Origin: Pacificispira sp002696645
GTDB lineage: Bacteria; Pseudomonadota; Alphaproteobacteria; UBA8366; Aestuariispiraceae
Length of the DNA stretch: 64,000 bases
Reading direction: 5' to 3'
NCBI RefSeq assembly: GCF_048892425.1
Contig: NZ_JBLZHU010000006.1
Span: 62,001-126,000 of the forward strand
Shown: in pieces, positions 9,474 to 18,956 of the stretch
Layout of the letters: each line of letters opens with the position of its first letter
Numbering within the stretch: the first letter of the stretch is position 1
Made by a program: the position numbers and the translations under genes
Notes under the pieces: generated by a model
Seen by the model: only the letters and a program-made list of their open reading frames with translations
Database searches by the model: none
Told to the model about the DNA's origin: nothing

Positions 9474-11468
9474 ATGGAATCACTCATCGTATTTCTGCCG
9501 CTGATCGGGGCATTGGTTGCTGGCTTTGCCGGGCGCGCCATTGGCGGGCATAAGGGGGATGTGTTCGCACAGATCGTCTCTTCCGGCCTGTTGGTGCTGT
9601 CGGCCATTCTGGCCTGGATCGTCTTTATCAAGGTTGGCATTCTGGCGGAAGATCCGACCGACAAGGCCTATACGGTTGAATTGCTGCGCTGGGTGACGGT
9701 CGGGAATTTTTCTTTTGATTGGGCGCTGCGCATCGATACGCTGACGGGCGTCATGCTGGTGGTGATCACCACGGTGTCGTCCCTGGTGCATATCTATTCC
9801 ATCGGATACATGCACCATGATCCCAGCATTCCCCGGTTCCAGGCTTATCTGAGCCTGTTTACCTTTATGATGCTGATGCTGGTGACGGCCGATAACCTGG
9901 TTCAGATGTTCTTTGGCTGGGAAGGCGTCGGTCTGGCGTCGTATCTGTTGATTGGGTTCTGGTACAAGAAGCCTTCTGCCAATGCGGCGGCGATTAAGGC
10001 ATTTGTCGTCAACCGCGTCGGGGATTTCGGGTTTGCGCTGGGCATATTCGGTGTGTTCATTCTGACCGGATCGCTGTCTTTTGACAGTGTTTTCAATGCG
10101 ATCCCAGGCATTGTTGGAGATGGTGGTACAGCGACCAGCTTCAATTTCCTGTGGTTCACGCTGACCGGACAGGAAGCCGTGACGGCGGTCTGTCTGCTGT
10201 TGTTCATGGGCGCGATGGGGAAATCGGCGCAATTGGGGCTGCATACATGGCTGCCCGATGCGATGGAGGGGCCAACGCCCGTTTCCGCGCTGATCCACGC
10301 CGCGACCATGGTGACGGCTGGCGTCTTCATGGTGTGCCGTCTGTCGCCGATTTTTGAATATTCGGAAACCGCCCTGATGGTCGTGACCTTTGTCGGGGCT
10401 TCGACGGCATTCTTTGCCGCGACAATCGGGCTGACGCAAAACGATATCAAGCGGGTGATTGCCTATTCCACCTGCTCTCAGCTTGGCTATATGTTCTTTG
10501 CCGCCGGGGTATCGGCTTATCCCGCAGCGATGTTCCATCTGTTCACGCATGCCTTCTTCAAGGCCTTGTTGTTCTTGGGCGCAGGCGCGGTGATTCATGC
10601 CGTCTCCGACGAGCAGGATATGCGCAAGATGGGTGGTCTTGCCCCCTATATCAAAAAGACCATGCTGATGATGTGGATTGGCTCCCTGGCGCTGACGGGG
10701 ATTGGTATTCCGGGCACATCCATCGGCTTTGCAGGCTTTTTCTCCAAGGACGCTATACTTGAAAGCGCCTATGCGGCGGAGACAGGGATCGGCCGTTATG
10801 CCTTCTGGTTGGGCATTGCTGCAGCCATAATGACAGCCTTCTATTCCTGGCGCCTGTTGTGGATGACGTTCCATACCCCGGCGCGCGGTGATGAGAAGGT
10901 CATGGCCCATGTTCATGAATCGCCCAATGTCATGCTGGTGCCACTGTATGTATTGGCGATTGGTGCCGTCTTTGCAGGCATTGTCTTCGCACCGTATTTC
11001 ACGGGTCATCATTTCCAGGAATTCTGGGGGGATTCGATCCTGATCCTTGAGAGCCATCAGGCGCTGGAAAATGCCCACCATGTGCCGATCTGGGTAAAAG
11101 TGGCACCCTTGGTGGTCGGGCTTATCGGGATCTTTGGGGCGATTTGGGTCTATCGCGGCGGTTTGGAGCGCGGCAAGTCCATCGGCCGCTTCTGGGGTCC
11201 GTTCTACCAATTCTCGTTTAACAAATGGTACTTTGATGAATTGTATGACTTCCTCTTCGTCCGGCCATGCTTTGCCCTTGGGCGGCTGTTCTGGAAACGG
11301 GGGGATGGCGACGTCATCGATGGCCTGGGCCCGGATGGCGTGGCAAAGAGCACGTCAATCCTCGCCGGGCGGATCAGCCTGCTGCAAAGCGGTTATCTGT
11401 ACCACTACGCATTCGCCATGTTGATCGGTGTTGTTGTGCTGATCAGCTTCTATTTGTTGGCTCACTAA
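9474..11468 (+). CDS. nuoL: NADH-quinone oxidoreductase subunit L
   Basis: Largest proton-pumping membrane subunit (ND5 homologue), at the distal end of the membrane arm. It contains the antiporter-like core with the motifs FFGWEGVGLASYLLIGFWY, KSAQLGLHTWLPDAMEGPTPVSALIHAATMV and a C-terminal extension that forms the long lateral helix and last anchor. The product is 664 residues. An AGGGGCGG tract precedes the ATG at 9474. It is followed by nuoM after 28 bases. Confidence 0.97.
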   Translation: MESLIVFLPLIGALVAGFAGRAIGGHKGDVFAQIVSSGLLVLSAILAWIVFIKVGILAEDPTDKAYTVELLRWVTVGNFSFDWALRIDTLTGVMLVVITTVSSLVHIYSIGYMHHDPSIPRFQAYLSLFTFMMLMLVTADNLVQMFFGWEGVGLASYLLIGFWYKKPSANAAAIKAFVVNRVGDFGFALGIFGVFILTGSLSFDSVFNAIPGIVGDGGTATSFNFLWFTLTGQEAVTAVCLLLFMGAMGKSAQLGLHTWLPDAMEGPTPVSALIHAATMVTAGVFMVCRLSPIFEYSETALMVVTFVGASTAFFAATIGLTQNDIKRVIAYSTCSQLGYMFFAAGVSAYPAAMFHLFTHAFFKALLFLGAGAVIHAVSDEQDMRKMGGLAPYIKKTMLMMWIGSLALTGIGIPGTSIGFAGFFSKDAILESAYAAETGIGRYAFWLGIAAAIMTAFYSWRLLWMTFHTPARGDEKVMAHVHESPNVMLVPLYVLAIGAVFAGIVFAPYFTGHHFQEFWGDSILILESHQALENAHHVPIWVKVAPLVVGLIGIFGAIWVYRGGLERGKSIGRFWGPFYQFSFNKWYFDELYDFLFVRPCFALGRLFWKRGDGDVIDGLGPDGVAKSTSILAGRISLLQSGYLYHYAFAMLIGVVVLISFYLLAH

Positions 11469-11496
11469 GGCCGTCGGGAAGGGACCGAACCTCAAA

Positions 11497-13029
11497 ATGT
11501 CGGAAGCCTCGTTTCCTCTTCTCAGTTTGACGACATTCGCTCCTTTGGTTGGGGCGCTGTTCGTCATGATCATCCGTGGCACGCCAGAAGAAGTGGCACG
11601 CAATGCCCGATGGGTTGCGTTTGTCGCTTCGGTGACAACCTTTCTGTTGTCCTTGCTGGTGCTGGCTAATTTTGACGGGTCCTCCGCTGATTTCCAACTG
11701 GTTGAATATCAGCCCTGGCTGGAATCGGTTGGGATTGGCTATAAGATGGGCGTGGACGGGATTTCGATCTGGTTCGTGTTGCTGTCGACCCTGTTGTCGC
11801 CGCTGTGTATCCTGGCAAGCTGGCGCTCCATCAAAGTGCGCGTGCGTGAATACATGATCGCCTTCCTGGTACTGGAAACCATGATGGTTGGCATGTTCTG
11901 CGCCCTGGACATGCTGGTATTCTACATCTTCTTCGAAGGTGTTCTGTTGCCGATGTTCCTGATCATCGGTGTCTGGGGCGGCGGGCGTCGGATTTATGCG
12001 GCGTTCAAGTTCTTCCTGTATACGCTGCTGGGATCTATCCTGATGCTGGTCGCAATCATCGCCATGTATTACGGCGCGGGGGGAACGACCGATATTCCCA
12101 CATTGATGACGACACAGTTCCCGCGTGACCTGCAGATGATCCTCTGGCTGGCCTTCTTCGCAAGTTTCGCTGTGAAAGTGCCGATGTGGCCGGTTCATAC
12201 CTGGTTGCCAGATGCCCATGTTGAAGCACCAACGGCGGGGTCTGTTATTCTGGCCGGCGTGTTGTTGAAGATGGGGGGCTATGGTTTCCTGAGATTCTCC
12301 ATCCCAATGTTGCCGTTGGCGTCCGAAGCCTATGCGCCACTGGTTTTCACGCTGTCTTGCATCGCGGTTGTTTACACCTCTTTGGTGGCCCTGGTGCAGG
12401 AGGATATGAAGAAGCTGATCGCCTATTCCTCCATCGCACATATGGGCTTTGTGACGGCGGCGATATTCTCCATGAATGAAACAGCGATTGCGGGGTCGAT
12501 CATTCAGATGTTGAGCCATGGTCTGGTCTCTGGCGCGCTGTTCCTGTGCGTGGGCGTGGTCTATGACCGGCTGCACACCCGCGAGATTTCCCGCTATGGC
12601 GGGCTGGCGACCAATATGCCGCGCTATGCCCTGGTGTTCATGCTGTTCACTATGGCCTCAGTCGGCCTGCCGGGTACCAGCGGTTTTGTTGGGGAATTCC
12701 TGATCCTGTATGGGGCGTTTGAACACAACACCTATGTCGCGGCCTTCCTGGCGACGGGGATGATCCTGGGGGCAGCCTATATGCTGTATCTGTATCGCCG
12801 GGTCGTCTTTGGGGCGCTGACAAAGGATGATGTCAAAGGCATGTTGGATATGAGCCCGCGAGAGATCGCGATCTTTGTTCCGCTGATCATTCTGACCCTG
12901 TGGATGGGGATATACCCATCGACCTTCCTGGATCCGATTGAGGTGTCAGTGACGAATTTGGTGGAAAATTATGATGCGGCACTGGCCGCGGCCCAATCGG
13001 GTGCCGCGCTGGTTACCGGTAACCAATAG
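11497..13029 (+). CDS. nuoM: NADH-quinone oxidoreductase subunit M
   Basis: Antiporter-like proton-pumping subunit (ND4 homologue). The family blocks FYIFFEGVLLPMFLIIGVWGG, KVPMWPVHTWLPDAHVEAPTAGS and KKLIAYSSIAHMGFV are all visible, including the Glu and Lys residues of the proton path. Fourteen helices are expected for its 510 residues. It sits between nuoL and nuoN, with about 20 to 30 bases of spacing on each side. Confidence 0.97.
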   Translation: MSEASFPLLSLTTFAPLVGALFVMIIRGTPEEVARNARWVAFVASVTTFLLSLLVLANFDGSSADFQLVEYQPWLESVGIGYKMGVDGISIWFVLLSTLLSPLCILASWRSIKVRVREYMIAFLVLETMMVGMFCALDMLVFYIFFEGVLLPMFLIIGVWGGGRRIYAAFKFFLYTLLGSILMLVAIIAMYYGAGGTTDIPTLMTTQFPRDLQMILWLAFFASFAVKVPMWPVHTWLPDAHVEAPTAGSVILAGVLLKMGGYGFLRFSIPMLPLASEAYAPLVFTLSCIAVVYTSLVALVQEDMKKLIAYSSIAHMGFVTAAIFSMNETAIAGSIIQMLSHGLVSGALFLCVGVVYDRLHTREISRYGGLATNMPRYALVFMLFTMASVGLPGTSGFVGEFLILYGAFEHNTYVAAFLATGMILGAAYMLYLYRRVVFGALTKDDVKGMLDMSPREIAIFVPLIILTLWMGIYPSTFLDPIEVSVTNLVENYDAALAAAQSGAALVTGNQ

Positions 13030-13049
13030 AAAGAGGGGGGAGACCTAGT

Positions 13050-14498
13050 ATGTTCGAAACCTCCGCATTCGCACCGGCCCTACCGGAAATCGCATTGGCC
13101 GCCAGCGTGATGGCGCTGATGATGGTTGGCGTCTTTTCTGATGCCAAGAAAGCCCTGGGCCGTGTTTCCTTTCTGGCGATCCTGGTGTTGCTGGGCACGG
13201 CCGTATTGGTGGTCATAACCGGGACAGACAATCGTGTCGGCTTTGGCGGATTGTTCATTGTCGACAGTTTCGCCGTCTATATGAAACTTCTTGTGCTGAT
13301 CGCGGCCCTTTGTGGTCTGGTGATGAGCGATCGCTATATCCGGCGCGAAGGCATGGCCCGGTTTGAATATCCGATCCTGCTGTGTTTTGCGACTTTGGGC
13401 ATGCTGATGATGGTTTCAGCAAATGACCTGATGTCGCTGTATATCGGCCTGGAATTGCAAAGCCTGTCGCTGTATGTCGTCGCCGCGTTTCAGCGTGACC
13501 AGTTGCGCTCGACAGAGGCCGGTTTGAAGTATTTCGTGCTGGGCGCCTTAAGTTCCGGCCTGTTGCTGTATGGCTGTTCGCTTATCTATGGCTTTGCCGG
13601 AACCACTAGTTTCACCGCATTGGCGCAGGAAATGGCCAATATGGATGCCGCGCCGACGGGCCTGATTGTTGGTCTTGTCTTCCTGTCGGCCGGGTTGGCG
13701 TTCAAGATTTCCGCCGTCCCTTTCCATATGTGGACGCCAGACGTTTATGAAGGCGCCCCGACATCTGTGACCGCCTTTTTTGCGGTTGCCCCCAAGATCG
13801 CGGCGATGGCGCTTATTCTGCGTGTCATGCTGGGCCCGTTCGGGGACCTGATCGCGGAATGGCAGCAGATCATCTGGATGATTTCCGTCGCCTCCATGAT
13901 CCTTGGGGCCTTTGCCGCCATTGCACAGACCAATATCAAGCGTCTGATGGCCTATTCCTCCATCGGCCATGTCGGCTATGCCCTGATGGGCTTGGCGGCG
14001 GGGACCGAGGCCGGGGCCGGGGCTGTCATGATGTATATGGCAATCTATCTGGCGATGAATGTCGGAACCTTCGCCATTATCCTGTCCATGAAGGTCAAGG
14101 ACAGGATGGTTGAAAACATCTCTGATCTGGCTGGTCTGTCAAAGACACGACCGGGCATGGCGCTTGCGCTGATGATCTTCATGTTCTCCATGGCGGGCAT
14201 TCCGCCACTGGCAGGGTTCTTTGGGAAGTTCTTTGTCTTCAGTGCGGCAATTGATGCGGGATTGATCTATCTGGCGGTCATCGGAGCCGTTACCAGTGTT
14301 GTCAGCGCCTTCTATTACCTGCGCATCATCAAGGTCATGTATTTTGACGAAGCGGATGAAACGCTGGATGCGATGGAAGGGCGTGCGATGAAGGGAATAT
14401 TGCTGGTATCGTCGCTGGCGATCCTGGTCTTTATCCTGTTGCCTCAGACTCTGGCGGACTACGCAGCTTACGCGGCGACGTCCTTGTTCGCTGGTTGA
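13050..14498 (+). CDS. nuoN: NADH-quinone oxidoreductase subunit N
   Basis: Third antiporter-like pump subunit (ND2 homologue) and last gene of the complex I operon. Motifs include LYIGLELQSLSLYVVAAF, KISAVPFHMWTPDVYEGAPTS and KRLMAYSSIGHVGYALMG. The product is 482 residues. A very strong GAGGGGGGAGA tract lies upstream of the ATG. Its stop overlaps or abuts the following biotin ligase gene, so birA, coaX and rnj are likely read from the same transcript. Confidence 0.97.
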   Translation: MFETSAFAPALPEIALAASVMALMMVGVFSDAKKALGRVSFLAILVLLGTAVLVVITGTDNRVGFGGLFIVDSFAVYMKLLVLIAALCGLVMSDRYIRREGMARFEYPILLCFATLGMLMMVSANDLMSLYIGLELQSLSLYVVAAFQRDQLRSTEAGLKYFVLGALSSGLLLYGCSLIYGFAGTTSFTALAQEMANMDAAPTGLIVGLVFLSAGLAFKISAVPFHMWTPDVYEGAPTSVTAFFAVAPKIAAMALILRVMLGPFGDLIAEWQQIIWMISVASMILGAFAAIAQTNIKRLMAYSSIGHVGYALMGLAAGTEAGAGAVMMYMAIYLAMNVGTFAIILSMKVKDRMVENISDLAGLSKTRPGMALALMIFMFSMAGIPPLAGFFGKFFVFSAAIDAGLIYLAVIGAVTSVVSAFYYLRIIKVMYFDEADETLDAMEGRAMKGILLVSSLAILVFILLPQTLADYAAYAATSLFAG

Positions 14499-14521
14499 TC
14501 CAGCGCCCGTGCCACACGCCA

Positions 14522-15253
14522 GTGACTGAAACAACGCTCTATCCGCCCGGTTGGTCCGTTCAGCGGTTCCAGGTGGTTGGATCGACGATGGATATCGCCC
14601 GGGATCTGGCCGACCATGATGCCCCCGACAGAACCGTTGTCCGGGCGGATATTCAAACCGGCGGTCGCGGGCGATTTGGCCGCCAATGGGTATCAGAGGC
14701 CGGCAATCTGTATATGACATTGCTGTTGCGGGAGGATCGCCCCCTGGCAGATTGTGCACAGCTTTCCTTTGCAGCAGCGCTTGCGCTTTATGATGCAATC
14801 GGCCTGCCCGACGTCACCTTGAAATGGCCTAATGATGTCCTGATCGGGGGCAAGAAGACGGCAGGCATCCTGCTGGAGGCAGGCGGTCCCTCAGCAGCCC
14901 CGTGGATATTGATTGGCATGGGGGTCAATGTGGCCCACCATCCACAGGATGCGCCTTATCCCGTGACACATGTGGCGCAGGAGGCTTATCCCCATGGAGC
15001 AGATACACTGTGCCGCAGTGTGCTGGAAGGAATCGACCATTGGCGCGGAATTTGGCATAAACAGGGAGCCACATCTATTCACGCCGCCTGGCTGGACAAG
15101 GCGCATGGGCGCGGTCAGGACATTCGTGTACGCCTGACATCAAAGGAAATTGTCGGGCGGTTTGAGACATTGGATGCAGATGGCGCATTGGTCGTTCTGG
15201 ATAAGGCGGGCACGCGACACAGTATCTCTGCCGGCGATGTATTTTTTGCGTGA
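14522..15253 (+). CDS. birA: Biotin--[acetyl-CoA-carboxylase] ligase
   Basis: Attaches biotin to the carrier lysine of biotin-dependent carboxylases via biotinyl-AMP. The BPL catalytic core is clear: STMDIARDL, the biotin/ATP loop GGRGRFGRQW, and LKWPNDVLIGGKKTAGILLE. There is no N-terminal DNA-binding domain, so this is a monofunctional ligase and not a repressor. The start is uncertain: GTG 14522 is used here, but a TTG at 14495 that overlaps the nuoN stop is also possible. Placement directly behind nuoN is common in alphaproteobacteria. Confidence 0.92.
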   Translation: MTETTLYPPGWSVQRFQVVGSTMDIARDLADHDAPDRTVVRADIQTGGRGRFGRQWVSEAGNLYMTLLLREDRPLADCAQLSFAAALALYDAIGLPDVTLKWPNDVLIGGKKTAGILLEAGGPSAAPWILIGMGVNVAHHPQDAPYPVTHVAQEAYPHGADTLCRSVLEGIDHWRGIWHKQGATSIHAAWLDKAHGRGQDIRVRLTSKEIVGRFETLDADGALVVLDKAGTRHSISAGDVFFA

Positions 15254-15271
15254 TATTGAAGGATGACGTGA

Positions 15272-16048
15272 ATGCTGCTTGCAATTGATTCCGGCAATAC
15301 AAATGTTGTCTTTGGCGTGTTTGATGGGACAGATTTCGTAAAGGCCTTTCGTTGCGCCAATGATCCAAAACGCACCGCAGATGAGTATATCGTCTGGCTG
15401 AGTGAGTTGATGACGTTAAACGGGCTGGATCACACGAAAATCACGGGCACGGTGATCGGGTCGGTGGTACCGGAAACCGAATTCAATCTGGTAAGCCTGT
15501 GCCGGCGTTATTTCGACGGTGAACCAATCGTTATTGGTGATCCCGGTGTGGAATTGGGGATTCAGGTCTTGATCGACCGACCGGAACAGGCCGGGGCGGA
15601 TCGTCTGGTGAATGCGGTAGAAGCGCATCGCACCTATGGCGGGCCATTGATTTGTATCGATTTTGGCACGGCCACAACATTTGATGTGGTTGACGGAGAT
15701 GGAAATTATCGCGGCGGTGTAATTTCACCAGGGATACGCTTGTCATTAGAGGCCTTGTATCTGGCCTCAGCCAAGTTGCCCCTTGTGGAGGTTGCGCCGT
15801 CAGAGACAGTGATCGGAAAGTCCACGGTGCATGCCATGCAATCGGGTATTTTCTGGGGCTATGTCAGTATGATTGAAGGCATGGTGGACCGAATCCGCCG
15901 TGAATATGGAGAAGATATGAAAGTTATTGGTACCGGTGGATTGGCAGAGCTATTCGCCGAACGCACGGATGTTATTGAACATACGGATCGATCCCTGACC
16001 CTGCGTGGACTTGTTGAAATCTATCAGCGGAACGGGGGTATTGTATGA
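15272..16048 (+). CDS. coaX: Type III pantothenate kinase
   Basis: Phosphorylates pantothenate in the first step of coenzyme A synthesis. It has the ASKHA-fold nucleotide motif DSGNTN at residues 6-11, the pantothenate/dimer motif GADRLVNAVEAH and the second phosphate motif CIDFGTATTFDVV. A GAAGGATGACG sequence precedes the ATG. The 258-residue length is standard for type III enzymes. The stop overlaps the rnj start by 4 bases (ATGA), indicating coupling. Confidence 0.95.
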   Translation: MLLAIDSGNTNVVFGVFDGTDFVKAFRCANDPKRTADEYIVWLSELMTLNGLDHTKITGTVIGSVVPETEFNLVSLCRRYFDGEPIVIGDPGVELGIQVLIDRPEQAGADRLVNAVEAHRTYGGPLICIDFGTATTFDVVDGDGNYRGGVISPGIRLSLEALYLASAKLPLVEVAPSETVIGKSTVHAMQSGIFWGYVSMIEGMVDRIRREYGEDMKVIGTGGLAELFAERTDVIEHTDRSLTLRGLVEIYQRNGGIV

Positions 16049-17721
16049 CCGCGCCTGGTTTCCGCGACACGGACACACCGGGTCCTGATGAGTTCCTGTT
16101 CCTGCCGCTGGGCGGCACGGGCGAGATCGGGATGAATCTGAACCTGTATGGACATGATGAAAAATGGTTGATGGTGGATTGTGGCATCACCTTTGGTGAT
16201 GAGCGAACCCCTGGCATTGATGTGATCATGCCGGATCCGGCCTTTATTGAGGAGCGTATCGAAGATTTGTGCGGGCTTGTTCTGACCCATGCGCATGAGG
16301 ATCATTTAGGCGCTGTTCAGTATCTTTGGCCCAAATTGAAATGCCCGATCTACGCGACGCCCTTTACTGCAGCGGTTCTGCGCCGGAAATTGACTGAGGT
16401 TGATTTTGGTCGAAAGGTGGAAATTATCGAAGTGCCGATGTCAGGCACTTTCGATGTTGGTCCGTTCAATATTGAACTGATCACCCTGACCCATTCCATT
16501 CCCGAACCCAATGCTTTGGCAATCCGGACATCTGCCGGGGTTGTCCTGCATACTGGCGATTGGAAGCTGGATCCCGATCCACAGGTTGGTCCGACGACGG
16601 ACGAGGCCCGCTTGATCGCCATCGGGGAAGAAGGCGTGATGGCCATGGTCTGTGATTCGACCAATTCGCTGAATTCCGGGCGCAGCGGATCCGAAGGGGA
16701 TGTGCGCAAGAATCTGGTGGATGTGGTGCGCGACTGTCAGGGTGGCGTTGCGATTGCCTGTTTCGCATCCAATGTTGCGCGCCTGGAAAGCGCGGCCAAG
16801 GCGGCGATTGCCTGTGGCCGTCAACCGGCATTGGCGGGTCGGTCCTTATGGCGCATGAATGAATGCGCCCGCGAATGCGGCTATTTACAGGATTTGCCGC
16901 CTTTCCTGAATGATGAGGCGGCGTCCCGCCTGCCAGCAGAGAAGGTTCTGTGGATCTGCACCGGCAGTCAGGGGGAGCCACGCGCCGCCCTGGCCCGAAT
17001 CGCCCGAGGGGATCATCAGAATATCAAGCTGGGGCAGGGGGATACGGTGATATTCTCCAGCCGCGAGATACCGGGCAATGAGGTGTCGATTGGCGAATTG
17101 CAGAATTCTCTGACTGAATTGGGGTGTACAATCATCACCGCCAATGATGCGGAAATTCATGCATCGGGCCATCCAAACAGGGATGAATTGGCGGATATGT
17201 ATTCCTGGATACGCCCTCAGGTGGCCGTCCCGGTTCATGGCGAACACCGGCATCTTCTGGCCCATGCTAGATTGGCGCAAAGCTGTCAGGTACCCCATGG
17301 CATTGTGGCCCAGAACGGGATGTTGATGAGCCTGACCAATAACGGCGCGGAAGTGATTGATCAGGTCTATTCCGGTCGTCTGGCGGTGGATGGGGATCGT
17401 TTGATTCCCATGGATCATGGATCGATTCGCCAACGCAAGCGGTTGGCACAGAATGGGGCTGCGGTGGTTTCTATCGCCCTGGATAAGTCCGGTCGTCTGG
17501 CGGATGAGGCGCAGTTGACCCTGGCGGGCTTGCTGGATTCCGACGGGCCGGAATGGGATGATCTGCTGGATCTGGCCGAAGAAACGGTAGAGAATCTGTC
17601 CAAGGCCCAATTGAAAGATGACGGTCAGGTGGTCGAGGCCGTGCGAATCGCACTGCGCAGGAAGCTGCAGGCAATGACCCGGCGTCGCCCGCAGGTAGAC
17701 GTGCATTTGTTAAGAGTTTGA
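16045..17721 (+). CDS. rnj: Ribonuclease J
   Basis: Metallo-beta-lactamase/beta-CASP ribonuclease acting in mRNA decay and rRNA processing, with 5' exonuclease and endonuclease activity in the family. The metal-binding motif H82-x-H84-x-D86-H87 (THAHEDHLG) is complete. Further motifs are HTGDWKLD, the beta-CASP ICTGSQGEP and the PVHGEHRHLLAHARLA His motif. The 558 residues include the C-terminal domain. Many alphaproteobacteria carry rnj just downstream of coaX, as here. Confidence 0.94.
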   Translation: MTAPGFRDTDTPGPDEFLFLPLGGTGEIGMNLNLYGHDEKWLMVDCGITFGDERTPGIDVIMPDPAFIEERIEDLCGLVLTHAHEDHLGAVQYLWPKLKCPIYATPFTAAVLRRKLTEVDFGRKVEIIEVPMSGTFDVGPFNIELITLTHSIPEPNALAIRTSAGVVLHTGDWKLDPDPQVGPTTDEARLIAIGEEGVMAMVCDSTNSLNSGRSGSEGDVRKNLVDVVRDCQGGVAIACFASNVARLESAAKAAIACGRQPALAGRSLWRMNECARECGYLQDLPPFLNDEAASRLPAEKVLWICTGSQGEPRAALARIARGDHQNIKLGQGDTVIFSSREIPGNEVSIGELQNSLTELGCTIITANDAEIHASGHPNRDELADMYSWIRPQVAVPVHGEHRHLLAHARLAQSCQVPHGIVAQNGMLMSLTNNGAEVIDQVYSGRLAVDGDRLIPMDHGSIRQRKRLAQNGAAVVSIALDKSGRLADEAQLTLAGLLDSDGPEWDDLLDLAEETVENLSKAQLKDDGQVVEAVRIALRRKLQAMTRRRPQVDVHLLRV

Positions 17722-17744
17722 ATGGATTAGATGGGAGAGTTGCG

Positions 17745-18149
17745 ATGATTGGAAAACTAAATCATGTCGCTATCGTAGTGCCGGATTTGGCGGCAGCCAG
17801 TGCGGTGTATCGCGATACATTGGGTGGTGACGTTTCTGATCCGCATGATCTGCCAGAACATGGTGTGACGACGGTTTTTGTCAACTTGCCCAATACCAAG
17901 ATTGAGCTTTTACATCCCTTTGGGAATGACTCTCCAATCGCAAAGTTCCTGCAAAGCAATCCATCCGGCGGCATGCATCATATTTGTTATGAGGTAGAAG
18001 ACATCATAGCAGCCCGCGATAAATTGCAGGCGGATGGTGCGCGGGTACTGGGCAGCGGAGAGCCGAAGATCGGGGCCCATGGCAAACCGGTCTTGTTCCT
18101 GCATCCCAAGGACTTCTGTGGCACATTAGTGGAACTGGAACAGGTGTAA
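17745..18149 (+). CDS. mce: Methylmalonyl-CoA epimerase
   Basis: VOC-superfamily metal enzyme that interconverts (2R)- and (2S)-methylmalonyl-CoA (and often ethylmalonyl-CoA) in propionate metabolism. Metal ligands consistent with the family are H7 (LNHVAIVV), a His of the HH pair at 78-79 (GGMHHICYEVED) and E130 near the C-terminus (GTLVELEQV). The ATG at 17745 preceded by GGGAGAG is preferred to an in-frame TTG at 17718. The product is 134 residues. Confidence 0.92.
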   Translation: MIGKLNHVAIVVPDLAAASAVYRDTLGGDVSDPHDLPEHGVTTVFVNLPNTKIELLHPFGNDSPIAKFLQSNPSGGMHHICYEVEDIIAARDKLQADGARVLGSGEPKIGAHGKPVLFLHPKDFCGTLVELEQV

Positions 18150-18159
18150 GGCAGGGGCT

Positions 18160-18390
18160 ATGAGCATCGCATCCTTTATCGTTGTGTACATTATCGCATG
18201 GTGGCTGGTGTTTTTTATCGTCTTGCCGATTGGGGTGCAGCGGGATGACAACCCGAAAGAAGGGCATGATGTCGGTGCGCCGGTTAACCATATGATCGGA
18301 AAAAAGGCCCTGTGGTCGACCCTGGCAGCCTTCGTCATCCTGTTTGCCTATTGGGTGGCGGCCGACGTGATTCACGTTCATTTGGTGTAG
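18160..18390 (+). CDS. DUF1467 family membrane protein
   Basis: Small protein of 76 residues with two predicted membrane helices (about 4-24 and 50-72) joined by a charged loop containing LPIGVQRDDNPKEGHDVGAP, a recognisable DUF1467 signature. Function is unknown. It commonly sits next to the methylmalonyl-CoA epimerase gene in alphaproteobacteria. The start follows AGGCAGGGG. It ends 5 bases before tag. Confidence 0.85.
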   Translation: MSIASFIVVYIIAWWLVFFIVLPIGVQRDDNPKEGHDVGAPVNHMIGKKALWSTLAAFVILFAYWVAADVIHVHLV

Positions 18391-18395
18391 GATCG

Positions 18396-18956
18396 ATGGG
18401 CTGGTATTGCGATTATGCGATTGGGGACCCGGTACACGGGGACTACCATGATACGGAATATGGCTTCCCGGAAACTGACGAGCGTCGGTTGTTCGAACGT
18501 CTGGTCATGGAAATCATGCAGGCCGGATTGAATTGGGGCCTGATCCTGAAGAAGCGGGAAGGGCTGAACGCGGCCTTCCACGGCTTTGATGTCGATACGG
18601 TCGCCCAGTACGGGGATGAGGATATTGTCCGGTTGCTGAATGACCCCATGATCGTGCGCAATCGCTTGAAGGTGAACGCCGCGATCCATAATGCGCAGGT
18701 CATTCAACAGCTGCGCGGCAGTCACGGCAGTTTTGCAAATTGGATCGCCGGCCAGCATCCGTTGACGAAATCTCAATGGGTGAAACTGTTTAAGAAGACT
18801 TTCAAATTTACCGGGGGCGAAATCACCAACGAGTTTTTGATGTCTATCGGATATCTGCCCGGAACCCATCGGGAAGACTGTCCTGCCTATCAGAAACTCA
18901 CCGCCCTATCCCCACCCTGGCGGGCGCAAGGCCTGGCATTCTATCAGGAACCCTGA
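18396..18956 (+). CDS. tag: DNA-3-methyladenine glycosylase I
   Basis: Removes 3-methyladenine from alkylated DNA, starting base-excision repair. The Tag zinc snap is visible: C5, a His of the GDYHDTEYG segment (H18), H158 and C162 (HREDC). The catalytic-pocket helix reads RLVMEIMQAGLNWGLILKKRE. The ATG at 18396 fits the family start; the frame is open further upstream but out of homology. The usual AWV and HDTEWG segments are here YCDYAIGDP and HDTEYG, so it is a slightly divergent member. The product is 186 residues. Confidence 0.9.
   Translation: MGWYCDYAIGDPVHGDYHDTEYGFPETDERRLFERLVMEIMQAGLNWGLILKKREGLNAAFHGFDVDTVAQYGDEDIVRLLNDPMIVRNRLKVNAAIHNAQVIQQLRGSHGSFANWIAGQHPLTKSQWVKLFKKTFKFTGGEITNEFLMSIGYLPGTHREDCPAYQKLTALSPPWRAQGLAFYQEP

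Noticed and set aside
9480..11210. 576-codon open frame antisense to nuoL
   Set aside because: It lies wholly opposite nuoL, has no family signals, and is His/Gln/Arg-rich, as expected for a shadow frame of a high-GC membrane protein gene.
11443..12576. 377-codon open frame antisense to nuoM
   Set aside because: His/Gln/Arg-rich shadow frame of nuoM.
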